Below, in pieces: positions 36,608-46,617 of a stretch of 64,000 nucleotides of DNA (position 1 is the first letter of the stretch; each line of letters starts with the position of its first letter). Below the pieces are notes generated by a model. The model was given only the letters and a program-made list of their open reading frames with translations, did no database searches and was not told the origin of the DNA. Source of the DNA: Lewinellaceae bacterium (GTDB taxonomy: Bacteria > Bacteroidota > Bacteroidia > Chitinophagales > Saprospiraceae); assembly GCA_020636045.1 (NCBI GenBank), contig JACJYP010000002.1, positions 483,501 to 547,500 of the forward strand. The letters run 5' to 3'. The position numbers and the translations under genes are program-made.

Positions 36608-37140
36608 TTATACGTCGAGCAGGCCATCCGGCAGATCGCAATAAACTTTCCGGGCAGTGTCGTCGATGGAAAGGATCAGGCGTTCGTTGAGGGGAATAAA
36701 CACCTCGCGCCCCTTGTATTTCAGGGTAGCCATTTCCTGCTGCGGCATGTCGAGCACTTCTTCTATCACGCCAATTTCGCCTGCCGTTTTGTCGACTACC
36801 TGATAGCCGGTAATGCGTTCATAGACAAGCGTTTCCGTATCTATCGGGAGTTCGCGTTCGTGGCCGGCCAGCAGGTCCTGCCGGCGGAGCAGCACTTCGC
36901 GCGATTGCAATCCCTGCGCGACTTCCAGGCTGTCCACCTCCTCCAGTTGAAGGATCATTTCTCCCTTGCCGCGCACATTCGCTACGAAATAGGGGATCTT
37001 GCTGCCCCTGACGTCCAGGAAGATGCGCTCGTTTTTCAAAAATCTTCCAGGTAACGCGACTCGACAACCAGTTTCAGTTCGCCGCGAAGCCCGTGCGTTT
37101 TTTTGGTGTGGCCAATAACAACGTATTGATCGTCAGCCAT
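36608..37140 (-). pseudogene. rimM: Ribosome maturation factor RimM, interrupted by a one-base deletion
   Basis: From ATG 37140 the first 34 codons read MADDQYVVIGHTKKTHGLRG and on to YLEDF, then hit TGA. Inserting one T in the five-T run (plus-strand A run 37038-37042) restores the frame into LKNERIFLDVRGSKIPYFV and the rest of the protein to 36608, about 177 aa in all, the normal RimM length. The N-terminal RimM fold and the PRC-barrel (ITGYQVVDKTAGEIGVIEEV) are then both complete. RimM binds S19 and helps 30S assembly. Because it is a core gene, an error in the sequence is more likely than true loss. The upstream lipoprotein gene ends 1 bp before its ATG, so they are co-transcribed. Confidence 0.88.
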
Positions 37141-37141
37141 T

Positions 37142-37932
37142 TCAGTTGTGTTCAATAAGGGTTTGCCGTAAAATGTAGCCTTTTTCCGCTTTTAGTTCCC
37201 AGGGCCTGGTCTCGCAATCGACAGGCGGCGGCACCTGATTGCAGTATTGCGAATCGAGTATCCATTGTTCGCGCCAGACAAGCCCGACGTGTTTGGCGTA
37301 GCGCACGCGCGACAGTCGCCGTTCGATGATATTGTTATCGTCCGCTTCCGTGATCAGCAGGGTAGAGTCGAACGCAAAGCCGTTTACCACAGCGGGCACA
37401 TCGATCGAGTCGACCTCATAGTACCAGTTGCTGAAGGGGCGGATGCGTTCCCCTGCGATCTCGATCTCGCGGCTGTCGTCGATCCAGACATTGCCGTCCC
37501 ACTCGCTGCGCCGGTCCATGGGAAAGACCATTTTCAGAAAACGAAGGTTGTCTTCCGTTCGGAACGCCTGTGTTTCTGTGCGGCCGGCCGTGCCGATCTT
37601 TATGAGCGACCAGGGCACACTTTGATCCGGCCGCTCGTATCGCTCGACGGTGTATAACAATTGGCCCGTCTGGTCGCGCAAGGTGTCGCCGATCTGCTCT
37701 TTCACCAGGGTCCGGGACGAATCGCGCACGATACCGCCGCCGGAAAAATCAAAAATAATACTGTCCACCTGGTAGACGACATATTTGCCGGATTCCAGGG
37801 AAAGTAGTCGTGTTGCGCGCTTGCATCGGTGGTGCTATCAAACGTTTCCCGCTTTCCGCATGCATTGAGAATCAATGCGATGGAAAAAACCGGTATCGCT
37901 TGGCGTAACGTCAGGTGCCACTTGTTTTGCAT
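37142..37932 (-). pseudogene. Lipoprotein of unknown function, interrupted by a one-base frameshift
   Basis: From ATG 37932 the protein begins with a lipoprotein signal (FSIALILNACGK). It runs in frame to QHDYFP, where the frame is lost near 37792-37798. Adding one C to the CCC run restores LESGKYVVYQVDSIIFDF and the remaining 209 residues, for about 263 aa in total. The body is beta-rich (for example DSREIEIAGERIRPFSNWYYEVDSID) with no domain I recognise. It ends one base before rimM on the same strand. The break looks like the others in this part of the window. Confidence 0.75.
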
Positions 37933-38044
37933 ATCTCCGGCAAAGGTAAGATGCAGCGGGCAGACACGCGGTGTAAAAAGATTTCTGCCGGTGGCTGGCA
38001 GCGAAAAATCGCCTTTCCGGGTCTGACTGAAAATTCTCTTCCGC

Positions 38045-41000
38045 ATGAAAAACCAGCTCCTCCTTTCTGCCATCTTTTTGCTGTGCGCTTTTGCCGGCCG
38101 ATCCCAATGCGAACCATCTCCCTACTGTGATTTAACCCCTTTGTTTTGCGGGGCGGTACTCGACGGCTATCAGGGCTCGACTGCCGGATACCCGCCGCCA
38201 AGCAGTTGGGTCCCGTTTTGCGGCACGCTTGAAAACCCGCAATTCCTGAAGATCATTACCTGTTCCGATTTGCTCGATCTGAGTATCCTTTCGAGCAACT
38301 GCCAAAATGGGAACGGCGTGCAGATCGCTTTGTATACGGATTGTGACAATCCTGAAATGGTAACCTGTGAAGAAGGTTTCCCTGGTAACGCCGGAGGCTT
38401 ATTGTCAATCATCGCTACAGTGGAGACCAACACGCCTTACGTCCTGATGATAGATGGATATGCAGGCGATATCTGCGATTTTGTCATAGACGTGAACAGC
38501 GGGCTCGACGTATGGCAATCTTCAAGCCAGCCTGCCCAAAACGGTTATATCGAACTGGATACACTGCCCTGCGGCCCGGCCCAACTGACCGCTCATTTGC
38601 CGATATGCTGGAGCGATGCACCTGCTTCGCCCGGATGCAGCATCTCCTGGCAAAACAGCCTCGCTACCAACTGTACGGGCTTCAACTGGAACCTGCCACC
38701 CGGCGTGGAGATCGTGAGCAACGATCCGAATGCGCAAACCATTACCATACAATTCACACAGCCCGTGGTCAACGGCATTGTTTCGGTCAACACCTACTCC
38801 AGCTGTTGGGATATATGTCCTACCTGCGGTCCGAATGGATGTGCAGGAGGTTTTATTCCTCCCCTTGTCATCTCTTCAGATTCTTCCACTTTTACCTATC
38901 TGCCCTGCCAGGAAGCCCCGTTTTATTGTGGCAATACGCTTGACGGCGCTACTATTTCAACGGTGTGTACCTCCAGCGGCTTCGAGTGGGCAAATCCCTT
39001 GATCAATATTCAGCCGGACGTCGATGTGTTCTGCTATCCGATAGACAATCCGAATCTGTACGGCTTTTCCTCCTGCAGCAATCAGGTATCCATGAGCATT
39101 CAGGTGGATAGTTGTGAAAAAGGGAAAGGACTTGAATTCGCAGTTCTGTACGGCAATCACTGCGGCAGTTTTATGCGCATCAGCGATTGTATCGCCGTTC
39201 AGGAAGATGCAACCGCGATGTTGTCATTTTCAAACCCCATATCCCGGACAACCCCTGTATCTCGCGGTTGACGGGCTTGATTTCGATGCCTGCACCTTTC
39301 ATATAGATGTGCCCGATTCAGTGGGTAGCCAGGCGCCGACCTATATTGCTACGGACTGTGCGCCCGAGATCACGGGTGTCGTGAATACCGTCTGTGCGGG
39401 TGGAGTGTATACTTTCAAAATTGAAGACCTGTCGGGGACTAGTTGTGTGATCAATGCCTGGAACGTGATCAGCAGTTATTGTGCTCCGCCCGGCGGCGCC
39501 TGCAAACTGCTCGATTCCGTAGAGGTGACATGGACCCTGCCGCCCTTCCTTCACCCGATCGGCGATGACAATGGCCCGGTGTTAAAGGTTTGGGCGGACA
39601 GTTCTTTTGCAACAAACGATACCTTGTTCAGCGCCGTCATCCGGGCGGATATTTTTACCATTGCCACTCCCACCGGTTTGATTGACGGCTTTTGCGGTTG
39701 TGCCAATTTCAGCAAGCAGTACGAATCCGAGTTTTGGATAGATGCCTATTCTACAGTTGCCAAGATACCGTTAACGTTGAGTTGCCTTCAACCCTGTGTT
39801 ACGGTGGGGAGTGTTACTTATTGCGACCCCGGGGAGTACATCATCGCTATTAACGGCTGCCAGGTATATAAACATATCGTGACCAAAACGGACCCGCCGC
39901 TTGTTTCGTCGCCGGTAATCCAGCAAAATGACGACAGTTACACCGTGTCGTTCAGCGTAAGTCCATCCAATGGAACGGTCGTAACAGGTGGCGGTTCATT
40001 CCAGAACGGCACTTTCACTTCTTTACCGATCGCCTGCGGCCAACCCTATGCTTTTAACGTGATCACGGGTAGTTGTACACAGACGGTGAGCGGCAGCGCA
40101 GCCTGTTACCTGCCACCCGATTGCAACAATTTCAATATCCCGGCCCCGCCCGGCGATAGTTGCCATCAGGCGCCGCTGTTGTGCGGCAACTTCCTGGAAG
40201 GCTATTGCAGCACGACGGCCGGCCTGCTGCCCGATCAGCCGGCATACCTCACATCGCCGCTGCCCGATTTTGAGAACAACGGCTGGCTGCGCTTTTCGCC
40301 GTGTGAAGATTCCATATCCATTGATTTTCAGGTGTTTGACTGCCAGGTGGGTAACGAACTGGGTTTTTTCCTGCTCTCCGGAGATTGCGATACCCTGACG
40401 CCGCTGGCATTTACTTCCGCTACTGACGGCAACATTGCCAACCTGTCGGTCGGAGGGCTGAATCCCGGCGAAGTATACTACCTGGTGGTCGACGGTTTTT
40501 ACGGCTCCGAATGCAAATTCCAGGTGCACGTGGTCAGCGGGATCGGAACCGCGTCGCCGGGCCTGAGCACCTGTACCTGTACCGACGGTTACATCGACGG
40601 CCCCGGCGATCTTTGCCCTGCGGATATTGCCGTTTATACCCTGATCCTGCCGTCCTGCGACATTACGAGCGATCCGCCGTTCGGCGGCAACGGAATATAT
40701 TGCCCGCCGCCACCCAGCGTATGCCCGGCAGGTCAGGATTCACTGGTGCTGCACTGGGTAATCCCGCCGTTCATGAACTTCCTGAGCGACAGCATCAATG
40801 TTCTCCAGATCACTACACAGGTCGACAGTGCTTTCCTCGGACAGGATACCCTCTTGAACGGCACCGTTTCCGTTTATTGGGAGGTCGTCGACCTGCCCGG
40901 CGATACCATTGCGCCGGATACGAATGCTTTTGCTCATGTCAAAGTGCTACCTGTGACGGCGATATTAACTTTAAAGATGTAACGGTGCACCACGATGTGG

Positions 41001-43288
41001 ATTACGATTACGGTGTAATCTCGTGTGTGAATCCCTGCTATTTCTACAACGGCGTGCCTTATTGTCAGGCGGGGACTTATCTTGTCTCCCAGGACAATTG
41101 TCACACGCAGTTTTTAATTCTGGTGGAAGATTTTTCATTTCCACAGGCAAATGCAGGGCCCGATCAAACGATCTGTCTCGGAGAAGACGCTACCCTGGGC
41201 ATACCGCTTCCCAACAGCCCGATTTATTCCTATTATTGGGACAATGGAGCCTTTACGCCGCAAACGACCGTGGCGCCGACCAACACGACCAGTTATTCAC
41301 TGGTCGTCACCAATGTTTTTAACGGATGCACCGCGACCGATAACGTAACAGTGACGGTAATGCCTTCTATCCCTGCTACCAACCTGCCGCCGACCTCTAT
41401 CTGTGAAGGCGAGTGCCTGTTGTTTGCAGGGGAAATAATCTGTCCGTCTGCCAGTGGGATGCAAACCACCATGTTGCAATCGTGGTTTGGCTGCGATTCA
41501 CTCGTGACACAATTTATCGTTGTGCAACCGCTTTTACAGATAGACCTCGGTGTGGCCGGAACGATCGACTGCCAGAATCCTTCAGTTGATGTCATGGGTA
41601 ACATATATACCCAACCAGGGGTGTATATCATTGATAATCCGGGCACCTGCACCGCTTATACTTTCACCATTGCTGGAAATGTCGAGCCTGTAAACCTGAC
41701 GCTCAGCCCGGCCCAAACTATTTGCGCAGGTGAATCGGTGACACTGGCGGCCACGACCGATGTGTCGGGCTCAGTACTGTTCAACTGGAGTACTGGGGAA
41801 ACAGGACCCGTGATTACGGTATCGCCGCAGACGAGCGCGGTATACAGCGTGATCGCCACCGATCCCCAGAACGGTTGTACGGGTTCTGCTACGACACAAG
41901 TGCTTGTCAACCAGCCCCAAACAATACAACTGGGGGTAGTGGAAACGCTGAGTTGCACGCAGCCCTGCGTGACGTACAACGGCGAAACGTATTGCCAGCC
42001 GGGTTCGTATTCATACACAGCGAATTGCGAGGTAGTAGCATTCGAGATCGCTTACGATGAAACGCTCCCGACGGTACAACTGGGGGTAGTGGAAACGTTG
42101 AGTTGCACGCAGCCCTGCGTGACGTACAACGGGGAGACGTATTGTCAGCCGGGTTCGTATTCATACACAGCGAATTGCGAGGTAGTAGAATTCGAGATCG
42201 CCTACGATGAAACGCTCCCGACGGTACAGCTGGGGGTAGTGGAAACGCTGAGTTGCGCGCAACCCTGTGTGACATACAACGGCGAGACGTACTGCCAGCC
42301 GGGCTCGTACTCTTATACAGCGAATTGCGAGGTAGTAGAATTTGAGATCGCTTATGACGCGACGCTCCCGACGGTACAACTGGGGGTAGTGGAAACGTTG
42401 AGTTGCACGCAACCCTGCGTGACATACAACGGGGAGACGTATTGCCAGCCGGGTTCGTATTCATATACAGCGAATTGCGAGGTAGTGGAATTCGAGATCG
42501 CCTACGATGAAACGCTCCCGACGGTACAACTGGGGGTAGTGGAAACGCTGAATTGCGCGCAACCCTGTGTGACATACAACGGCGAGACGTACTGCCAGCC
42601 GGGCTCGTACTCTTATACGGCGAATTGCGAGGTAGTGGAGTTCGAGATCGCTCCCCAACTGGGGCACGTTTGGCTGGAACTGCGTGACATGACCTACTGC
42701 CAGCCGGGCTCGTACTCATAAAACGGTCGGTGGTGGATCGCACCCCAACCGGTACTTTGGCTGGAATTGGGCAATGACAAGACAGTCGATGCCGGAGAGT
42801 TGGTCAACCTGACCGCTCAAACCAACGCGCAAACGGTCAATGTATCGTGGTATGCACAGGGTAGCAGTATTCCGGGCTCAGGCCTCGATATACAGGTGCA
42901 GCCGCTGGAAAACACCCTGTATTCCATCGAGATCGAAGAGCCGGGAGGATGCTTGCTGTCTGATTCCGTTTGGGTTTTTGTGATCAAGGCAAACACCTCC
43001 GTATTTGCTCCGAATGTCATAAAGCCCGGTTCCGGAGAAAACGGCTGGTTCACATTGTATGCAAGCAGCGGATATGTGGTGGAAATTGAGGAACTCTCGA
43101 TCTACAACCGCTGGGGCGAGCAGATATTTCTGGCAAACGGCATCGCTCCCGGCAACCCGGAAAAAGGCTGGGACGGCACTTTCAAGGGCAAGCGGCTCGA
43201 TCCGGACGTATTTGTCTGGCAGGCTGTACTGCGAATGGAAGACGGTTCTACCCTTCAAAAAACGGGAGATGTGACACTGTTGAGATAA
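38045..43288 (+). pseudogene. Giant cysteine-rich T9SS protein with 50-aa repeats, broken by two frameshifts and a stop
   Basis: One gene of about 1745 codons is spread over three frames. It starts with a signal peptide (LLSAIFLLCAFAGRSQ). The first break is an extra base in the CCCC run at 39234-39237, where AMLSFSN should continue into PYPGQPLYLAVDG. The second is a missing base near 40943-40945, where FAHVKV should continue into ATCDGDINFKD. A 50-residue cysteine module is repeated five times (41931-42650), and older diverged copies are visible near nt 39770, 41000 and 41540. An in-frame TAA (42719-42721) then separates the last exon-like part, which holds a gliding-motility-associated C-terminal domain (ELSIYNRWGEQIF...DGTFKG) typical of type B T9SS cargo. 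Probably a surface filament or adhesin. A 21-bp tandem array follows the stop. Confidence 0.8.
41931..42650 (+). repeat. Five-copy 150-bp in-frame tandem repeat (50-aa cysteine module)
   Basis: Units start at 41931, 42081, 42231, 42381 and 42531 with exact 150-bp spacing and only scattered substitutions; the fifth diverges after about 120 bp. Each encodes a module of pattern L-S-C-x2-P-C-V-x4-G-x2-Y-C-x-P-G-x-Y-x5-C. Near identity shows recent amplification. Confidence 0.92.
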
Positions 43289-43299
43289 AAGCCGGGACG

Positions 43300-43594
43300 T
43301 GTAACGACTTACACTCTGTGCGTAACGACTTATGCTCCGTGCGTAATGACTTACGCTTCGTGTGTAACGACTTATGCTTCGTGTGTAACGACTTATGCTC
43401 CGTGCGTAATGACTTATGCTTCGTGTGTAACGACTTATGCTCCGTGTGTAACGACTTACGCTTCGTGTGTAGTGACTTACGTTCAGTGCGTAATGACTTA
43501 CGCTTCGTGCGTAAGCGACTTATGCTCTGTGCGTAATGACTTACGTTCAATGCATAGCGAGTTACGCTCAATGTGTAACGACTACTGTTAGGCT
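43300..43594. repeat. 21-bp tandem repeat array, about 14 copies
   Basis: The unit is GTGTAACGACTTATGCTTCGT with variants at a few positions and one 22-bp unit. It starts 12 bp after the stop of the giant repeat gene, in a convergent intergenic region. Periodic heptad-like peptides can be read on both strands but look like by-products. The rest of the 43289-43851 gap has a doubled TATATCGTGGG (near 43734 and 43749) and a 10-bp repeat. Confidence 0.88.
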
Positions 43595-43802
43595 TGTTCT
43601 CTCCGCAGCGACTGTTCAATCTGGTTATCCCGCGCAAGCGCAGGGTGCAATCAGTCGATTTGTGGTAATAATAAAGAACGGCCAGGGCCGGTCAGCAGCG
43701 GGATAAGCCGGACTGCCGGGCTGTTTTTAATAGTATATCGTGGGTTAATATATCGTGGGATTTTGGACAGGATTTACAGAAAATCCATCAAATCCAGGTT
43801 AA

Positions 43803-43853
43803 ATTGGCACATTGGCACATTGGCACATTGGCACATTAACCAATTAGCACATT
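43803..43853. repeat. 10-bp tandem repeat (ATTGGCACAT)
   Basis: About four direct copies of ATTGGCACAT are followed by a degenerate copy, running into the stop codon of the redoxin gene. Confidence 0.8.
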
Positions 43854-44397
43854 AAATCTGGCAGATCTCCTCGTAATCGGGCCGGTCGTGGGCGTAGCGG
43901 TGCACAAAGGAGTTCCTGATCGCGCCTTTGTGCAAAACGAAAACCCCGGGCATCTGGAAGCCGTCGCCGAGTTCTTCGCTCTGGTAGGCGGCTCCGTGCC
44001 CTTCCAGCACGGCTGCCTGAAATCCGCGGATCCAGTTCATCAGGCCGAAAAGTTGCTTGGGTGTGCCGCGCGTGAGGCCGAATGCCCGGTAAAAGTGGCA
44101 TTGCGGGTCGGAAATATGATCGATCGGGAAGAGTTTGTATTTTTTGAAAAACGACTCGGCCGTTTCCCGGCCGGGCGCCATGTGCACCAGCACTATGCGC
44201 AGGCCGCGCTTTTCAAGTTTTTTCCGCCGTCTGGCGATGTCACTGATGGCTTCCCGGCAAAATGAACAGCCGAAAAAGCGGAGAAATACCAGCAGTACGG
44301 GTTGCTGTTCGGCCATTTGCGCCAATGACTCGCCGCTGTTTACCGTAGTCATCTTTCCCCAGATGGCGGGGGGCGGAGGCGTAGTGATGTCGGACAT
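43852..44397 (-). CDS. Peroxiredoxin-like (AhpC/TSA fold) redoxin
   Basis: A 181-aa thioredoxin-fold protein with a CxxC-type site, FFGCSFCREA (Cys44, Cys47), right after a hydrophobic strand (VLLVFLRF), and the long insertion typical of SelL/PRXL2-related 'AhpC/TSA antioxidant' proteins. No signal peptide, so cytoplasmic. Likely reduces peroxides or disulfides; the electron donor is unknown. Its stop lies inside the 10-bp repeat, and mdh lies 111 bp upstream on the same strand. Confidence 0.85.
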   Translation of the reverse strand: MSDITTPPPPAIWGKMTTVNSGESLAQMAEQQPVLLVFLRFFGCSFCREAISDIARRRKKLEKRGLRIVLVHMAPGRETAESFFKKYKLFPIDHISDPQCHFYRAFGLTRGTPKQLFGLMNWIRGFQAAVLEGHGAAYQSEELGDGFQMPGVFVLHKGAIRNSFVHRYAHDRPDYEEICQI

Positions 44398-44508
44398 ATG
44401 GTCTGATCAACTTGCGATGTGGTCTGCTGCAAAAAAAGCAGGTAGCACAGCATCAGGGGCCTTTTCGGAAGGGCTTCCGGCTGTACTACCCGCTTCTAAC
44501 ACAAAAAT

Positions 44509-45444
44509 TCAGATCAGGTTCATCGCATCCAATGCGTCGGCTACTTCCTGTACGGCGGCAGCCGATTTGTGAAGCAATTCCGCTTCGTCCTTTTTCAGGC
44601 GAAGTTTGATGATCTCCGCCACGCCCTTGCGGCCGAGTTTGACCGGAGCGCCGACGAAGATATTTTTCAGTTTGTATTGACCGTTGAGGCGAACGCAGCA
44701 GGGGTAGATGCGCTTTTCATCGCGGATGATCGAAATGGCCATCTGCGCAGCCGCAGCACCGGGCGCATACCAGGCGGAGGTGCCCATCAGGTTGACGAGT
44801 TCGCCGCCGCCAAATTTGGTGCGTTCGATGATGGCTTCCAGTTTTTCCTTCTTGATCAGTTCCGTCACGGGGATGCCGCTGACTGTGGTGTAGCGCGGCA
44901 GGGGTACCATCGTGTCGCCGTGGCCGCCCATCAGCATCGCCTGGATGTCTTTGGGCGAAACGTCGAGTTCTTCGGCGAGGAAAGCGCGGTAGCGGGCCGT
45001 ATCGAGCACGCCGGCCATGCCGATCACGCGTTTGTCGCTCAGCCCCGAGGCCTTCCAGCAGGCGTAGGTCATGACATCGAGCGGGTTGGACACCACGATG
45101 ATGATCGGGTTTTTGCTGTGTTTCAGGATGTTTTGGGTGACCGAAACGACGATCTTGGCGTTGGTGGAGATCAGGTCGTCGCGGCTCATGCCCGGCTTGC
45201 GCGGGATGCCGGCTGTGATCACTACAATGTCGGAATTGGCCGTCAGGGCATAATCATCGCCGCCGCTTACGCGGGTCGAATAGCTGTCGACGGGGGCCTG
45301 TTGCCACATGTCGAGGGCTTTGCCTTTGGCCATATTGCCCTGGATGTCGATCAGCACGACTTCATTGACGACATCGGCATGGGCGAGTACGTTCGCACAG
45401 GTTGCGCCGACGTTTCCGGCGCCTACCACAGTAATTTTACTCAT
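44509..45444 (-). CDS. mdh: Malate dehydrogenase
   Basis: A 311-aa LDH-like malate dehydrogenase, the usual length for this type. It oxidises L-malate to oxaloacetate with NAD in the citric acid cycle. The dinucleotide-binding motif is VVGAGNVGAT (residues about 6-15). Substrate-binding arginines lie in AGIPRKPGMSRDD, and an Arg in LDTARYR accompanies the catalytic pair. The active-site His175 is in MGGHGDTMVPL. The specificity segment IPRKPGM favours malate over lactate. A -7 element lies upstream at 45490. Confidence 0.96.
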   Translation of the reverse strand: MSKITVVGAGNVGATCANVLAHADVVNEVVLIDIQGNMAKGKALDMWQQAPVDSYSTRVSGGDDYALTANSDIVVITAGIPRKPGMSRDDLISTNAKIVVSVTQNILKHSKNPIIIVVSNPLDVMTYACWKASGLSDKRVIGMAGVLDTARYRAFLAEELDVSPKDIQAMLMGGHGDTMVPLPRYTTVSGIPVTELIKKEKLEAIIERTKFGGGELVNLMGTSAWYAPGAAAAQMAISIIRDEKRIYPCCVRLNGQYKLKNIFVGAPVKLGRKGVAEIIKLRLKKDEAELLHKSAAAVQEVADALDAMNLI

Positions 45445-45489
45445 TCGTTAAGGCTTGGTTGAATTAATGAAACAGTTGCGCTTGGGCCG

Positions 45490-45497
45490 CAAAAATA
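45490..45497 (-). promoter_or_regulatory. Possible -7 element of mdh
   Basis: TATTTTTG on the minus strand matches TAnnTTTG, about 45 nt before the mdh ATG. The nearest upstream TTG is at 45513-45515, a 15-nt spacing that is shorter than usual. Confidence 0.4.
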
Positions 45498-45563
45498 GAT
45501 AAAATTACAGCGCAAAAAAGGTGAAAACCAATAAATTGGATGTCATTTTATGCCCGAAGGGTA

Positions 45564-46502
45564 TCAGGGCAACGCAATCGTATCCACGGAAACGGAATAA
45601 CCTGAAAAGTTGCCGTATCCGTTCTCTATGTTGTTGAAAACGGCGTCGGGATCGCTGAGCGGCAGGGTGCTGCCCTGGCGGGCGATGGACAGGTGGTAGC
45701 GGTAAAATTCTTCCGACAGCGTTCGCCACTCTACGTACAAGCGGCGCGGGCGTTCGTTTTCGGCAGGGTTGTATGGGATCTTGGCGTCGAGATACAGGGT
45801 GTTGTTCTGGTCGTTCCAGAATTTTTCATTCACCAGCACCACGGGCTCCGAGAGATCATACAGCAGCGAGAGTGTACGCCCGTCGGCGGAATAGTTGGTC
45901 GGCAGCCCTTCATACGTATAATCGGTTACCCACTGTCCGCCGACGTTTTGCAGTACATCCGTATCGTGTTTCAGGCTGAACGCAAAATAGGGCTTGTCTG
46001 CAGGCAATTCGTCGAGCCGCAGTTCGAGCGGTACGGTAAGCATCAGACGCCCGTCGCTCAGGGACGTTTCCGTAATGGATTCCGGGTTGATCTCGATGGG
46101 TGCCAGCGGATAGAACGCAGGAATGGAACTCTGCCCGGTAACCTGTTTCAGGTCATCGACGCGGGCGATGAAGGAATATGGTACGCCCGGCTCCGCCAGG
46201 TCGCGGCTTTCCCAGTAAATTTCGCCGTTGTCGGACACTGCGCGAAACAGTTTATCGATAAAAGCGCCTTCCTTGGCGAGGGTGATATCCGCTTTTGCGG
46301 GAATGATCGGGTCGCCCGAGTCATAGATCTGCTGGCTTAGCGAGATCATGACTTTGAATGGCTGTCCGACGGTGAAATGGCAAGTCGCAACAATTTTGGT
46401 CTCTTCTTCGGGCAAATCAATAAACACCTCGCGCGCGCACTGCACGAAGAAAAAAGAGGAAATCAGGATGAGTTTCAGGATAAACTTGTTGCCGTTTTTC
46501 AC
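45564..46502 (-). CDS. DUF4249 outer-membrane lipoprotein of the FecIR-controlled operon
   Basis: A 312-aa protein with a lipoprotein signal (ISSFFFVQCAREV, Cys22). REVFIDLPEEETKIVATCHFTVGQPFKVMIS is the DUF4249 opening seen also in the protein at 35091 (REVDIDLPEYDSQ there). It is the last gene of a minus-strand operon after a TonB receptor with an STN domain (115-bp gap), FecR and an ECF sigma factor. Inferred role: ligand capture for that receptor. The cargo could be iron chelate, peptide or glycan; the sequence does not decide. Confidence 0.87.
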   Translation of the reverse strand: MKNGNKFILKLILISSFFFVQCAREVFIDLPEEETKIVATCHFTVGQPFKVMISLSQQIYDSGDPIIPAKADITLAKEGAFIDKLFRAVSDNGEIYWESRDLAEPGVPYSFIARVDDLKQVTGQSSIPAFYPLAPIEINPESITETSLSDGRLMLTVPLELRLDELPADKPYFAFSLKHDTDVLQNVGGQWVTDYTYEGLPTNYSADGRTLSLLYDLSEPVVLVNEKFWNDQNNTLYLDAKIPYNPAENERPRRLYVEWRTLSEEFYRYHLSIARQGSTLPLSDPDAVFNNIENGYGNFSGYSVSVDTIALP

Positions 46503-46553
46503 TGCGGTTTATATCAAGCTCCAAAGGTCCGAATTTTTCCGACAATCGTCAAG

Positions 46554-46585
46554 TGACAATTAGGGCATGTTCTAACTTTCATGCC
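46554..46585. promoter_or_regulatory. Diverged copy of the dispersed dyad motif with a short hairpin
   Basis: TGACAATTAGGGCATGTTC (46554-46572) aligns with TGACAATTTAGAACGTGTTC at 31370-31389, the outer edge of the TIR element. It also forms GGCATG...CATGCC (46564-46569 with 46580-46585). It lies between the receptor and the DUF4249 gene. Confidence 0.35.
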
Positions 46586-46617
46586 AGGGCAAAAATTCGG
46601 ACAAGTACTTGTATCCC

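Noticed and set aside
43300..43594. CRISPR array
   Set aside because: 21-bp contiguous units without spacers.
43248..43637. Heptad-like proteins encoded on either strand of the 21-bp array
   Set aside because: Open frames follow from the period being a multiple of three; composition is extreme and no conserved start or family is evident.
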